This document shows positions 42,469 to 51,692 of a stretch of DNA of 64,000 nt, one piece after another. Position numbers and translations under genes: made by a program. The stretch is from AWTP1-13 sp963840445 (GTDB lineage Bacteria; Pseudomonadota; Alphaproteobacteria; Rhizobiales; Hyphomicrobiaceae). The stretch covers positions 124,001-188,000 of the forward strand of contig CAWIZC010000016.1 of NCBI GenBank assembly GCA_963840445.1, read 5' to 3'. Positions within the stretch are counted from its first letter, which is position 1; every line of letters begins with the position of its first letter. The notes under the pieces were generated by a model. That model was not told the origin of the DNA. It did no database searches and worked only from the letters and a program-made list of their open reading frames with translations.

Positions 42469-42785
42469 CGACGTGGCCCTTGCTGACGGCGGCGGGCGGA
42501 AAGAGCAGTTGGAGCCGGAGCTGCCGCTATTCCGGCCGCTGAAGGAGCGCGGCGCGTAGGCTCATCAGCGGCGTTGGTAGCTGTCCGCGTCTAAGCCGCT
42601 TTTGCGGCCATAGCACAAGCTGATTGGCTCATCAGGTCCACGGCATCACTCGTGGACGAAGGATCGAAGCCTCAACTCGTTCGGCGGACGTTGAGCGACC
42701 TTTTTGGGGGTTTCACCCGATGTCCGGCCGCGCACAAGCAAGGACGTCCTCCTGCGTTTCCTTTGCGCAGACCTGGGAGTGAGGC

Positions 42786-43536
42786 ATGACCGCCGATCTT
42801 CACATGACCTTGCGCGACTTCATTGACGAAGTCGGCGGGTTAAAGACACCTGATGCTGTCCTTGACGCTTTGCACGTCGTCTCCACGATCAGCCTGCCGC
42901 TAAACGTTCTGGGCGCGGCTCGCTTCCCTCGCGTCGCTACGGACTGGGGCTCCATAAAGCTCGGGAAGTCCGTCCTTTCTCCACGGGAGCATTCCCAAGG
43001 GATGGTGGGAAGAATACGTCGCGCTCGCGGACAAGAACTTTACACCAGCCCTGTTCCTGGCGAGGACCAGCCTAGCCTCGTTCACTTGGACAGAAACCAG
43101 GCGAGCGCTCGAACCTATTGGTGTTGATCGGTGGTCCGAAGAACTCGCGCTCAAGTACGGCATGCGCGACGGGCTGACTTATCCCGTCGGAGGTAGGTGG
43201 GTCGTTGTCTTTTGGTCGCCCAAGGTGCTGACCGATCTTTTGAGCCGATCCAGTCGTTTCCTTCTCTGTGCGGCGGCCAACCTCGCCGCGCAGCGCCTTG
43301 AGCAACTGGCTGGGCCTGATGTTGGCAGACTTGGAACGCGGCCGCGCCTGACACTCAGGGAGACCGCTGTTTTGCGCTTGGTGTCTATGGGGCGGCAGTC
43401 CGCAGAAATCGCGAAGGCGCTCGACCTTGGAGAAGAGACAGTCCGCAGTCACCTGAAAAAGGCGCAGGCCAAGCTCGGGGCGCACAATCGCACACAAGCC
43501 GCCTGCGAAGCCCTGCGTCAAAACCTGATCCCCTGA
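42786..43536 (+). pseudogene. LuxR-type regulator with autoinducer-binding domain, one frameshift
   Basis: Two frames join into a 250-residue LuxR/TraR-like protein. The first covers MTADLHMTLRDFIDEVGGLK to SIKLGKSVL. After a shift near 42973-42982 the second gives LHGSIPKGWWEEYVALADKN, LKYGMRDGLTYPVGGRWVVV and a GerE helix-turn-helix, LTLRETAVLRLVSMGRQSAE then IAKALDLGEETVRSHLKKA. The WWEEY and GxRxGLTxPV motifs are those of acyl-homoserine-lactone binding domains. No luxI synthase is nearby, so it would be a solo receptor. One missing or extra base separates the frames. Confidence 0.85.
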
Positions 43537-43660
43537 TCATTGGTCAGTCTGGCCGGGTGATTGGCGTCCGACCAGTAGACGACGGAACGGGACCTCACAA
43601 ACCCGCCCCGTCCCTTGAAGGGAACGACGTTGTCGTTCGCCGTGCGCCGAGACAACGTCT

Positions 43661-43825
43661 ATGCACGCCGCCTATATGAGCTACTGCCTGGAGCGAAGGC
43701 TCGTCGAGCCGCTCAGCCTTGTCCGGTTCGGCAAAATTGGCGCAGCCGTCTGGCGCCGCGAGAAGATCGGCGGGCGGGTCTACTATTTGAACGTTGCGCT
43801 AATCCCACTCGCAGTCAGCGCATAG
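43661..43825 (+). CDS. possible small protein or C-terminal scrap
   Basis: A 54-residue frame from ATG 43661: MHAAYMSYCLERRLVEPLS, LVRFGKIGAAVWRREKIGG and RVYYLNVALIPLAV. The composition is protein-like with a winged-helix flavour (W-R-R-E-K-I-G-G-R-V-Y). It may be a genuine small gene or the end of a lost one. Confidence 0.4.
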   Translation: MHAAYMSYCLERRLVEPLSLVRFGKIGAAVWRREKIGGRVYYLNVALIPLAVSA

Positions 43826-43907
43826 GCGTCGCGTGCGTCAGTGCCGAAGCGCGATGCACCCAACCGAGCCCACCGCTGCGCGCTGCTCTGTCAGCAGCCG
43901 GAAACCA

Positions 43908-46238
43908 TCAGCCGTCGATTTCTTCGCGAAGTGCGCAAGCGAGCTGCTCCCGCGTGTAGGGCTTCCCAAGCACTTTGATCGCACGCACGGTCTCGCCCAC
44001 CGCGACCGGCATGTCGCTGTATCCGGAGGTCAGCAACACCTTGATCTTGGGTTTCATCGACCGAACCCATTCCGCCACTTCGTATCCCGTCATGCCACCA
44101 GGCATAATGATGTCGCTGAACACCAGGGCAATGGGTTCTTCGGACTGAAGCAATGTGATGGCCTCGGGTCCTGTCTTCGCTTCCAGAACAGCGTAGCCGA
44201 GAGATGCAAGCCGGCTCATGGTCGCCTGCCGAACAATATCGTTGTCCTCGACCACCAGGATGAGCTCGCCATCCCCCAAGGGGAGCTCCTTGGCAGCGGG
44301 CCTTGCACTGTTCACAACCGGCCCAGCTTCGGCCTTGGGGAAATTCAGATGCACGGAGGTGCCCTTCCCCACCGTGCTGTCAATGCTGATGAAGCCCACT
44401 GCCTGTCGGACTATTCCATAGACCGTGGCTAGGCCCAGCCCCGTGCCCTTGCCGGGTCCCTTGGTCGTGAAGAACGGCTCCATCGCATGCTTGAGTATCT
44501 CGGAGCTCATGCCATGTCCCGTGTCGCTGACGGTGAGCGTCACGTACTCGCCGGGCCGGGCTTCCGGGATGCGCTCGGCGGCATCGGCATCAATTGTTAC
44601 GTGGCGGGTCTCGAGCGTGAGCCTGCCGCCTTTGGGCATGGCGTCGCGGGCGTTGATCGCAAGGTTGAGGATCGCATTGTCGACATCCCCGGGATTGGCC
44701 GAGGTCTGGCACGGGTCCGGCGACAACCTCAAAGAGACGGTCACCTGCTCGCCGAGTGTTCGGTTCAGCAGCTCAAGTGTGCCCGTGACGCGATCATTGA
44801 GATCCAGTCGCTCGAGCCCGACCCCTTGCGGGCGCGACAGGATGAGCAGCCTGCGGTTGAGGCTGGCACCCATCTGGATCGCATCCATCGCGCCTTCGAT
44901 CGCCTCGCCAATCTTCTCATCAGAGCTGCGAAGCGTGACCGCGTCCAGGTAGGCGGAGATGGCCGCCAGCACATTGTTGGAGTCGTGCGCCATGCCGCCC
45001 GCAAGCTGGCCAAGTGCTTCCATGCGCTGCGACTGCGCCAGCCCTGTCTGTGCTTCCTCGCGCAGCGTCATCTCACGCTCAAGCTTGGAGAGGGCCGTTG
45101 TGCGCTCTAGCGTGGCGCGGTGGAGCGTGTCCTGCAGCTCCAGGATCTCGGGCGGGCCAGCCTCAATCGGCTTGCCAGGTTGCGCGGAGACGTCGGCAAA
45201 CGACTGGCGCAGCTGATCAATCGGCCGCGTGATCTGTCGGGCCAAGCCCCAGGCGAGCAAGAGGCTGGCGGCAGAAAGGCCAGTGCCCAGCATGACCGCC
45301 CAGCGCACCGTGGCCCACGCCGCTTTCTGCAGCTCCGCTTTCTTTACCGCGACGCCCACCGTCCAGTTGCTCGTGGAGGGATGGGCATTGGCGTGAATGA
45401 GCACGTCGCCCTCACGCGATGGATACTCGAACAATCCCGTTTGATCCTTGATGGCGCGCCACCCTTCAGCGGCGAGTTGGCCAACCTCGGCACCTGAAAC
45501 GCGCGCGATGAACCGGCCTTGGCCATCGATGATGGCGGCAAGCCAGTTCCTCGGAATGTCCTGGAAACTAAGGAGGCGCCGGAATTCTCGATCCCTAGTG
45601 GTGATAGCGAGCCCGCGAAAGGGCTGGCCGTTCTTGAAGATGGGAACCTCGATACCGGCACCCAAATCCTGCGTGAGCGCACCTCTCATGAGGTCGGTTA
45701 TCACGATCGAACGCGTTGAGAATGCGCGGCGCTGAGCCCCGAACGCCAGCGGATTGCGGCGTGGCAGAGCCTGCCCCGGCTGGGCGAAAGTGTTCAAGAG
45801 CTGCTGGCCATCTGCATCTGCGACGAGTACCCCGGTATCTCCCCCGGCCGGGAACGCGCGGCGCGCCTCAGCCTCAAACGCATCGAGATTGTCGTCGAGC
45901 AACGCCGGTGAGCGAGACAACGCTTCCCCGAGCGCCACGTACTTGCCGAGCTCGGCATCGACGCCGGCCGCAATTGAACGGGCGGCATAGAGAAGGCTCG
46001 TGCTTTGGATCTCGTTGGCCCGCTTAACGAGACCCCAGACCACTCCGACGATGACCAGGTTGAGCGGCAGTGCCAAACCGAGCACGAGCAAGATCAGACG
46101 CGAAGGGATGCTTAAGCGGTTCAACGCAGCCTTGTACTGTGGACCGGCAAGAAATTGCTGCAGCCGAGCGGAAATCGCGCGCAGTGCGGATGTCGCACCG
46201 CCGCGAGAGAACCTGCGCAAATGCAGAGGTGCCAGCAA
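43908..46238 (-). CDS. hybrid sensor histidine kinase with receiver domain
   Basis: A 776-residue protein. A first membrane helix near 47-70 (LILLVLGLALPLNLVIVGVV), an extracytoplasmic sensor of about 230 residues of dCache style (residues 72-305), and a second helix near 312-335 precede a coiled linker. The kinase core has the H-box GGMAHDSNNVLAAI (phospho-His), then N-box NLAINARDAMPKGG, G1 DTGHGM and GKGTGLGLATVYG. A C-terminal receiver (about 655-776) has EDND, phospho-acceptor FSDIIMPGG and LTSGYSD/GKPYT. The H-box has Ser where most relatives have Phe (HDFNN). No response regulator gene is adjacent; the signal is unknown. Confidence 0.92.
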   Translation of the reverse strand: MLAPLHLRRFSRGGATSALRAISARLQQFLAGPQYKAALNRLSIPSRLILLVLGLALPLNLVIVGVVWGLVKRANEIQSTSLLYAARSIAAGVDAELGKYVALGEALSRSPALLDDNLDAFEAEARRAFPAGGDTGVLVADADGQQLLNTFAQPGQALPRRNPLAFGAQRRAFSTRSIVITDLMRGALTQDLGAGIEVPIFKNGQPFRGLAITTRDREFRRLLSFQDIPRNWLAAIIDGQGRFIARVSGAEVGQLAAEGWRAIKDQTGLFEYPSREGDVLIHANAHPSTSNWTVGVAVKKAELQKAAWATVRWAVMLGTGLSAASLLLAWGLARQITRPIDQLRQSFADVSAQPGKPIEAGPPEILELQDTLHRATLERTTALSKLEREMTLREEAQTGLAQSQRMEALGQLAGGMAHDSNNVLAAISAYLDAVTLRSSDEKIGEAIEGAMDAIQMGASLNRRLLILSRPQGVGLERLDLNDRVTGTLELLNRTLGEQVTVSLRLSPDPCQTSANPGDVDNAILNLAINARDAMPKGGRLTLETRHVTIDADAAERIPEARPGEYVTLTVSDTGHGMSSEILKHAMEPFFTTKGPGKGTGLGLATVYGIVRQAVGFISIDSTVGKGTSVHLNFPKAEAGPVVNSARPAAKELPLGDGELILVVEDNDIVRQATMSRLASLGYAVLEAKTGPEAITLLQSEEPIALVFSDIIMPGGMTGYEVAEWVRSMKPKIKVLLTSGYSDMPVAVGETVRAIKVLGKPYTREQLACALREEIDG

Positions 46239-46679
46239 GCTGAAGGTTCCATCTGTTTAGACAACTGACGATCTTTATGAGTTCACGCCCCTAATTGGTT
46301 GGGTGCCGGCCAACTCTGCAGCGAGGATCGGGCGCAAGTCCATCTCCTTGGTGTACGCGGCCAAAGATCAAGGGCTCCCCAGCGGGGTTGGCCCTTTATT
46401 GCTTTCTGCACCCCTGTGGCGCGCTCGCGTTCGGTAATGGCCATCGCGGCATCCCGGCTGGCGGTTAGCCGTTGCCGATCGACGTGCCGAGTGAGCAGAC
46501 GTAGCACATAGGCCCAGAGCCCATTTGGCCAGTGTAACGAAAGACTAACGTTGCAGCTGCTCCAATGAGCGCGCGCCCGTTGGTAATGCGATGGGCGCTC
46601 TCGGTGCGGTTCGCTGCACGCTCCGCGGTGTGTGGCGGGTCGCCCAGGTTCCTCTGCCTTTGCGTAATTTGAGGCAACA
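46239..46679. other. 441-base intergenic stretch
   Basis: It lies between the divergent histidine kinase and the small exported protein gene. It contains a run CTCCCCAGCGGGGTTGGCCC with CCAGCGGGG-type palindromic character (about 46376-46395), but no supported gene. Confidence 0.4.
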
Positions 46680-46955
46680 ATGAAAACAATCATCGCCAGC
46701 CTTTTGTGCGCCGGCCTCGTAGTCGTCCTGGCAGGCCCCAGCGACGCCGCCAGCAAGAAGCGTTACCGCACCTACTACTACGATGGCGGCTTAGCGCAGA
46801 GATATCCATCGGCCACACCACGCCAACTGCAAAACGCGTGGGCCTATGATCACGCCGGCCACTACTACGAGACGGATCCCAAAGCCTTTCCCGTTGGTAG
46901 CCGGGGCTGGTGGGAGATGAAGCGGCTTGAAGAGGGCGGTCACCGTGGCCACTAA
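46680..46955 (+). CDS. small exported Tyr-rich protein
   Basis: A 91-residue protein with TGAGG before the ATG. Signal peptide IIASLLCAGLVVVLAGPSDA is followed by a basic, Tyr-rich mature part (KKRYRTYYYDGGLAQRYPSA; YYETDPKAFPVGSRGWWEMK). The end WWxMKRLEEGG is typical of small rhizobial periplasmic proteins. Function unknown. Confidence 0.65.
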   Translation: MKTIIASLLCAGLVVVLAGPSDAASKKRYRTYYYDGGLAQRYPSATPRQLQNAWAYDHAGHYYETDPKAFPVGSRGWWEMKRLEEGGHRGH

Positions 46956-47212
46956 GCGTCAGCGCCCGAATTCTGCGTGGGGGGTACTTTCCCCGACAAG
47001 GAGTCCCGTTTCCCCAGAGGCGCGAGGCGGGGCCCCATCTTCCTGGCTGTGACCCCGCGGGAAAATACAAACACCCCCAGGGAGAGAGTGTAGGCAAACG
47101 CCCACACTTCTGTGCATGGCGTGTAGATAACCCAGCATGGGATGGTGCGACACACGCCCATGCTAAGCTATTGATCCCGCGCGCACCGACAACCTAGGGG
47201 CACGGTGGCAAC
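46956..47212. other. intergenic stretch without a supported gene
   Basis: 257 bases between convergent genes. GGGGTACTTTCCCC (46981-46994) is a short hairpin and may help transcription end. Nothing else seen. Confidence 0.35.
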
Positions 47213-48196
47213 TTACCCGGCAAGGTGTCGGATAAGTTTTTCGGCGGTGCCGCGAAGGACGAGTTCCCGCTCATCGAAAGTGATCGCGGCCTTGGCGACG
47301 GTGTCGGCTAATGGGTCAGGATGGAAGATTGGATAGTCCGTTCCGACCGAGATGCGATCGGCGCCGAACACCTTCACGGCAAGTTCGAGTGCGTTAGGGC
47401 CGAGGGACGCGGTGTCATAGTAAACCTTCCTCAGCGTTTCGACCGGAAATGGCATGCGGGGACTGCGATCCTTCGCTATCGCATCGATCCGCTCCAGAAT
47501 GAATGGCAGCGTGCCGCCGAGGTTGACGACCTGGAACGCGATGTTGGGGTAGCTGTCGATATAGCCGCCAAATATCAGCGTGAGCGCCATGTGAGAAAGC
47601 GATGATTGCAGGTTCAAAGCCGATGCCCGGTAGATGGACGTGTCTGGGAATGGCGCAGGGGGCGACTCGCCGGGTGCTACGCCGGGATGGACCATCAGCA
47701 GTGCCCCCATCTCATCAGCGGCCTTAAACACCGGGCGCAACTCGTTGGCGCGCTCGATCGACAGGAAGAAGCCTCCAGGCAGGATGGCGCCAAGCAGGCC
47801 CAGGTTCAAGCGCGCGCGCCGCAGTTCCACAACTGCGGCTCTAATATCCGCGAGCGGAAGGCCGGCGAGACCTCGGAATCGACCACTCGACGCGCGGCAA
47901 ACATCGCTCAAATGGTCATTGAAGGTGTGGACGAGCGGTGCACTATGCTCGAGCGGCAAAACATCGAGGCCGAGCGCCCCTGGAAACGTCATCACCTGGA
48001 CATCCAGCCCACGCGTATCGAGGAAAGCGAGGCGGGTGGGGATGTCCGTGTAGCTTGAAGTCATGACCGTGTCGGCGGTCATGGCATGCAGCACCAGCTG
48101 GCCATCAGCATCTTCAGCTACAAAGGGACGCGCACGCCTTCCCCTCAGCGTTTCGGTTAGACCGCCATAATAATGGGCGTGCAGGTCGATGGCCAT
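47213..48196 (-). CDS. amidohydrolase family 2 protein (ACMSD-like)
   Basis: A 327-residue TIM-barrel amidohydrolase. The N-terminal metal site is DLHAHYYGG (HxH), LLMVHPG lies at the fifth strand, and GTDYPIFHPDP at the eighth (metal/catalytic Asp), with VYYDTASLG before it. This is the ACMSD/gamma-resorcylate decarboxylase branch, whose members decarboxylate or hydrolyse carboxylated aromatics or cleave C-N bonds. It is followed on the same strand by no further gene, and its start lies 19 bases after the oxygenase stop, so the two are one operon. The substrate is unknown. Confidence 0.88.
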   Translation of the reverse strand: MAIDLHAHYYGGLTETLRGRRARPFVAEDADGQLVLHAMTADTVMTSSYTDIPTRLAFLDTRGLDVQVMTFPGALGLDVLPLEHSAPLVHTFNDHLSDVCRASSGRFRGLAGLPLADIRAAVVELRRARLNLGLLGAILPGGFFLSIERANELRPVFKAADEMGALLMVHPGVAPGESPPAPFPDTSIYRASALNLQSSLSHMALTLIFGGYIDSYPNIAFQVVNLGGTLPFILERIDAIAKDRSPRMPFPVETLRKVYYDTASLGPNALELAVKVFGADRISVGTDYPIFHPDPLADTVAKAAITFDERELVLRGTAEKLIRHLAG

Positions 48197-48215
48197 TGGC
48201 GCCGCGCGGTGTCAA

Positions 48216-49193
48216 TCAACTCTTCGCGCTTCGATAAGCGAAGGCCTTCCCAAAGCGCCAGACGAGATAATCCCCGGCGGTGATCGGCTCACTCAGCGCT
48301 CGTTCTCCCGGACGCACCGCAGGATCGATCAGGCAGCCGAAATTCGGATCCACGAACGCCGCAATGGAGTAGCGTTCGTGGCCTGAGCTGTTGACGACGC
48401 GATGCGGGGTGGAGGCAAACCGGTTGTTCGTCCAGCGTGCGAGCAGATCGCCGACGTTCACCACATAGGTATCCTCGATCGGATGCGCTGTGACCCAATT
48501 GCCGTCGCGGTCCTTGACCTGAAGCCCGCCGACCATGTCTTGGTAAAGCAGCGTCAGAGTGCCGAAGTCGGTGTGCGGGGCGACGCCAAACTGCTCTTCG
48601 CCCAGACTGGCCGGTTGCGGAGGATAGTAGATTGTCGTGCAGCGTGTCATCGGCTTAGAGAACTGCTTGACGAAATAATCGGAGGGAAGGTCAAGGCTCA
48701 CCGCGAATGCTCGCAGAAGAAGGATACCGAGTGTGTTGCACTCGTCGAAGTATCGTACAAACGTGGATCGCATATCGGCCGGGAAACCCGGCCATTGGTT
48801 CGGCCCGATCAGTGGCCGCCCGGCGAGGTAATCGGCATCGTCCGTCCCCACATCGAGGCCCCACACGAAGCTCTCCTTCAGGTCCGGCTTGGCGCCGTCC
48901 GACATCTTGGCCTCGCCCGCCCGGAGGAAGCCCCGGTGATTGGTATTGATGCGAACCTTGTTCTTGTCCTCGATCGGCAGGGCGTAGAACCGCTTTGACG
49001 TTTCGAACACCTCGCGAATGAGCTGCTTTTCCACACCGTGGTTTCTCACATAGAAGAAGCCGATGGTCTCTGCAGCGACCAGCAACTCCCGGGCAATCCG
49101 CTCCAGGGCCTCGGGCGCCCCTGAGCGCAATTGCGAGATATCAATGACAGGAATGAGCGAAACATCGACATGTTTGGCGGATGCGTAGGTCAT
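48216..49193 (-). CDS. 2-oxoglutarate/Fe(II)-dependent oxygenase (isopenicillin N synthase family)
   Basis: A 325-residue enzyme. The N-terminal DIOX_N part has VIDISQLRSGAP and IGFFYVRNHGVEKQLI. The double-stranded beta-helix core holds the iron triad HTDFG (H, D) and ASTPHRVV (second H), and the 2-oxoglutarate anchor ERYSIAAF (RxS). Typical reactions are hydroxylation, desaturation or ring expansion. The start ATG 49193 was chosen; the open frame upstream enters the promoter of the divergent ABC permease. It is the first gene of an operon with the amidohydrolase. Confidence 0.9.
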   Translation of the reverse strand: MTYASAKHVDVSLIPVIDISQLRSGAPEALERIARELLVAAETIGFFYVRNHGVEKQLIREVFETSKRFYALPIEDKNKVRINTNHRGFLRAGEAKMSDGAKPDLKESFVWGLDVGTDDADYLAGRPLIGPNQWPGFPADMRSTFVRYFDECNTLGILLLRAFAVSLDLPSDYFVKQFSKPMTRCTTIYYPPQPASLGEEQFGVAPHTDFGTLTLLYQDMVGGLQVKDRDGNWVTAHPIEDTYVVNVGDLLARWTNNRFASTPHRVVNSSGHERYSIAAFVDPNFGCLIDPAVRPGERALSEPITAGDYLVWRFGKAFAYRSAKS

Positions 49194-49324
49194 ACCTTGC
49201 CAGGGGAGTTGGGTCACCGGCCGCCGGCGTTGAGCCAAGACCCATTGGCGAGTGGTCATTGCCTCGTTGACGGCCTCGTCGAAGCCGCTAGCGTAGTGTC
49301 GATCGGTATGGGGGGCAACACCAG
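49194..49324. promoter_or_regulatory. divergent promoter region, oxygenase and amino-acid ABC permease
   Basis: 131 bases between opposite-facing genes of one probable catabolic cluster, so it must hold both promoters. No clear operator seen by eye. Confidence 0.35.
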
Positions 49325-50143
49325 ATGACGAAACGATGACGCGCTCGAATTCTTGTTCCCCTCGGCGTGCTCGGTTTCGTGATTCTCGCCCTCGGGGGAT
49401 GTGCATCCGGAAGTTATACGTGGGGCTGGCACGTCGTCTCGCCGTTCGATGCGCGCGGCTTGAAGAACATCGGGTTCCTCGCCGACGGCTTCTGGGCGAC
49501 CCTGTCCATCGCCTGCACTTCAATCGCGCTCAGCGTCAGCGGCGGCGCCCTGCTCGCATTTATGGCGCTCGCCAAATCCCAGACCCTGCGCAGCGTCAAC
49601 CGGGTCTATGTCGAGGTCTTCCGGGCCATCCCACTACTTGTTCTCCTACTGTGGGTCTACTACGGGCTCCCCGTCGTCTTCGGGATTAAGCTCGGAGTGT
49701 TTGCGGCTGGGGTCATCGCGCTTTCCATGTCAGACGCTGCGTTCGAGGCCGAGATCTTTCGCGGCGGCATACAATCGATTGCTGTGGGGCAGAAGGAGGC
49801 CGCACAGAGCCTCGGCCTCTCGACCTGGCAATCAATGCGCCTCGTCATCATGCCGCAAGCGCTCCGCCGCATCCTTCCGGCCCTCGGAAACCAGTTTGTC
49901 TATGTCCTGAAGACCTCGTCCCTGGTCTCGGTGATCGGCTACCAGGAACTGACCCGGCGCGCCAATGAGCTCACGCTGACGGAATACAGGCCGCTCGAGA
50001 TCTACACCCTGCTGGTGCTCGAGTACCTGATCCTCATTCTTATCGCATCATGGCTGGTGCGCAGGCTCGAGGAACACCTGAGTGCGTCCGACGGCCGGGC
50101 GGGGACACTGAGCGGCAAGGGAGCGCCTGGAAGGCCCTTGTGA
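49325..50143 (+). CDS. polar amino-acid ABC transporter permease (His/Glu/Gln type), early stop in the natural start
   Basis: A permease of the HisM/GlnP group: FLADGFWATLSIACTSIALS (first core helix), YVEVFRAIPLLVLLLWVYYG, the EAA loop SIAVGQKEAAQSLGLSTWQS and MRLVIMPQALRRILPALGNQ. From the ATG at 49325 the frame reads MTKR and then TGA (49337-49339), after which RARILVPLGVLGFVILALGG continues in the same frame. Translation from GTG 49367 would skip the stop and give 258 residues but lose part of the first helix. No cognate ATPase gene is in the window. Confidence 0.8.
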
Positions 50144-50207
50144 CGTGCAGGCGCAAGGTGCTTTACTTACTCGCGCCACCTTTGCACCTGTACTGGGGAA
50201 TCAAAAA

Positions 50208-51018
50208 ATGTTCATCAATCTGATCCGCTTCAGCGCGATGGCTGTGGCCCTCTTTGCGGTCATGGGCGGGCCTGCGTCGGCCCAGGAGGTCCAGGCGAAA
50301 TCACGGTTGAACGAAATCCAGAAGCGAGGCGTGTTGCGCGTCGGCATGACCGGCGATTATTTTCCCATGACGTTCCGCGATCCGGGGGCCAATGAATTCA
50401 AGGGCCATCAGGTCGACGCCGCGGCCGAGCTGGCTAAGGATCTCGGGGTCAAGGTCGAGTTCGTCCCGACTGACTGGAAGACGATAATCACCGGTCTGCA
50501 GGCTGACAAATACGACATTGCGATGAGCGGAACCTCGATGAGCCTCGCGCGCGCCAAGGTCGTGGCTCTGACCAGCTCATGGGGATTGAACGCGTTTGTT
50601 CCGATCGTACTCAAAAAGAATGCAGACAAGTACAAGAGCTGGGAGGATCTCAATCAGAAAGAGCGAACCGCTGGCGTGACACTTGGAACAACCATGGAAG
50701 ACTACATTAGGGCCGAACTGCCAAACGCACAGATGCGACGTGTCGAAAGCCCGGCGACTGGTTGGCAGGAGGTGCTGGCGGATCGAGTTCGACTACACCG
50801 TCACGACACTTATCGAGGCCTCCGGGTTGCAACAGAAATATCCCGAGCTTGTTATGATTTTGCCCAACCAAGCGCGGAGCGCACTGCCAATGTCGTTCTT
50901 GGCTCCGATCGATGATCAAATTTGGGTTGGCTACCTGAATACGTGGATTTACCTAAAGAAGACGGCTGGCTATTTCGATGCACTCAACAAGAAGTGGGGA
51001 GTTGTCCTCAAGGAATAG
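50208..51018 (+). pseudogene. amino-acid ABC substrate-binding protein (family 3), one frameshift
   Basis: From ATG 50208 the protein has a signal peptide (MAVALFAVMGGPASA), then LNEIQKRGVLRVGMTGDYFP, VDAAAELAKDLGVKVEFVPT, ITGLQADKYDIAMSGTSMS and AGVTLGTTMEDYI, all SBP family 3 marks. Near 50778-50786 the frame shifts; the proper continuation IEFDYTVTTLIEASGLQQKY to YFDALNKKWGVVLKE is found one frame over and ends at 51018. It is about 269 residues if repaired. It is the partner of the permease just upstream and would set its specificity for an amino acid or similar compound. Confidence 0.87.
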
Positions 51019-51048
51019 CCGGCCTGCAGCAAGCGAGGGAGTGGCAAC

Positions 51049-51438
51049 GTGTCCAGTGTGCGCACGTTTTCGTCGGGCCGTCCGTGGGAGATCAAGTATG
51101 CCCACTCGCGGGGTATCGCTTATGGCGGTACGTTCGAGACCTGTCTCACGTCGCCTTCGGACCCTGATGGAAGTATCGCTGCGGTCGGAGATCTCTATGG
51201 ACAGACGAAGCGGTGCTACGAGATCGTGCTGGCCAGCCTAAAGGAAGCGGAATATACGCCGGCCAATATTGTGCGCTCTGATGTCTACATGCTCGATACC
51301 CGACGGTGGGAAGAGGCCGCACGCGCCCATCGCGATATGATCGCCGGGCAGGCACGCCCCGTTCTCTCGTTCATTGGCTGCGCCAATTTCTGGCACCCAG
51401 ACATCCTCGTGGAGGTTGCGATCAAGGCCTACCGGTGA
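51049..51438 (+). CDS. RidA-family protein
   Basis: A 129-residue RidA/YjgF protein from GTG 51049: PWEIKYAHSRGIAYGGTFE, GDLYGQTKRCYEIVLASLKE, VRSDVYMLDTRRWEE and the C-terminal ILVEVAIKAY. The arginine usually found before S-x-x-x-V in true RidA (enamine/imine deaminase) is replaced: the ARPVLSFIGC segment keeps R but has PVLSF. It may therefore be an Rid-subgroup member tied to the catabolism of the compound imported by the adjacent ABC system. Confidence 0.87.
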   Translation: MSSVRTFSSGRPWEIKYAHSRGIAYGGTFETCLTSPSDPDGSIAAVGDLYGQTKRCYEIVLASLKEAEYTPANIVRSDVYMLDTRRWEEAARAHRDMIAGQARPVLSFIGCANFWHPDILVEVAIKAYR

Positions 51439-51692
51439 CTTTGGGCATCTAACCTGGCCGGCACAGTCGGAAGGTCGGCAGTGCTTGTCGTGCTTTTTCA
51501 GCTTCGGCTGCCCTGCCTTGAATACGCAACATGGTCGGCTGCCGCGATGTCCGTCGTGGGCTTTTGCTCACCAGTGCGCAACTCAAATTCCTGCGGTTCA
51601 TCGACCCATCGCCCCTGCCGCATTCCCGACTGCTCTGGAGAAGTCCTGGATGTTCCGGTTGTGCCGTTGCCAGGCGTTGGCAGCGTCATCGA
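51439..51692. other. gap between RidA gene and the 3' end of the S10 peptidase gene
   Basis: 254 bases between convergent genes; no supported gene and no clear terminator. Confidence 0.4.
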
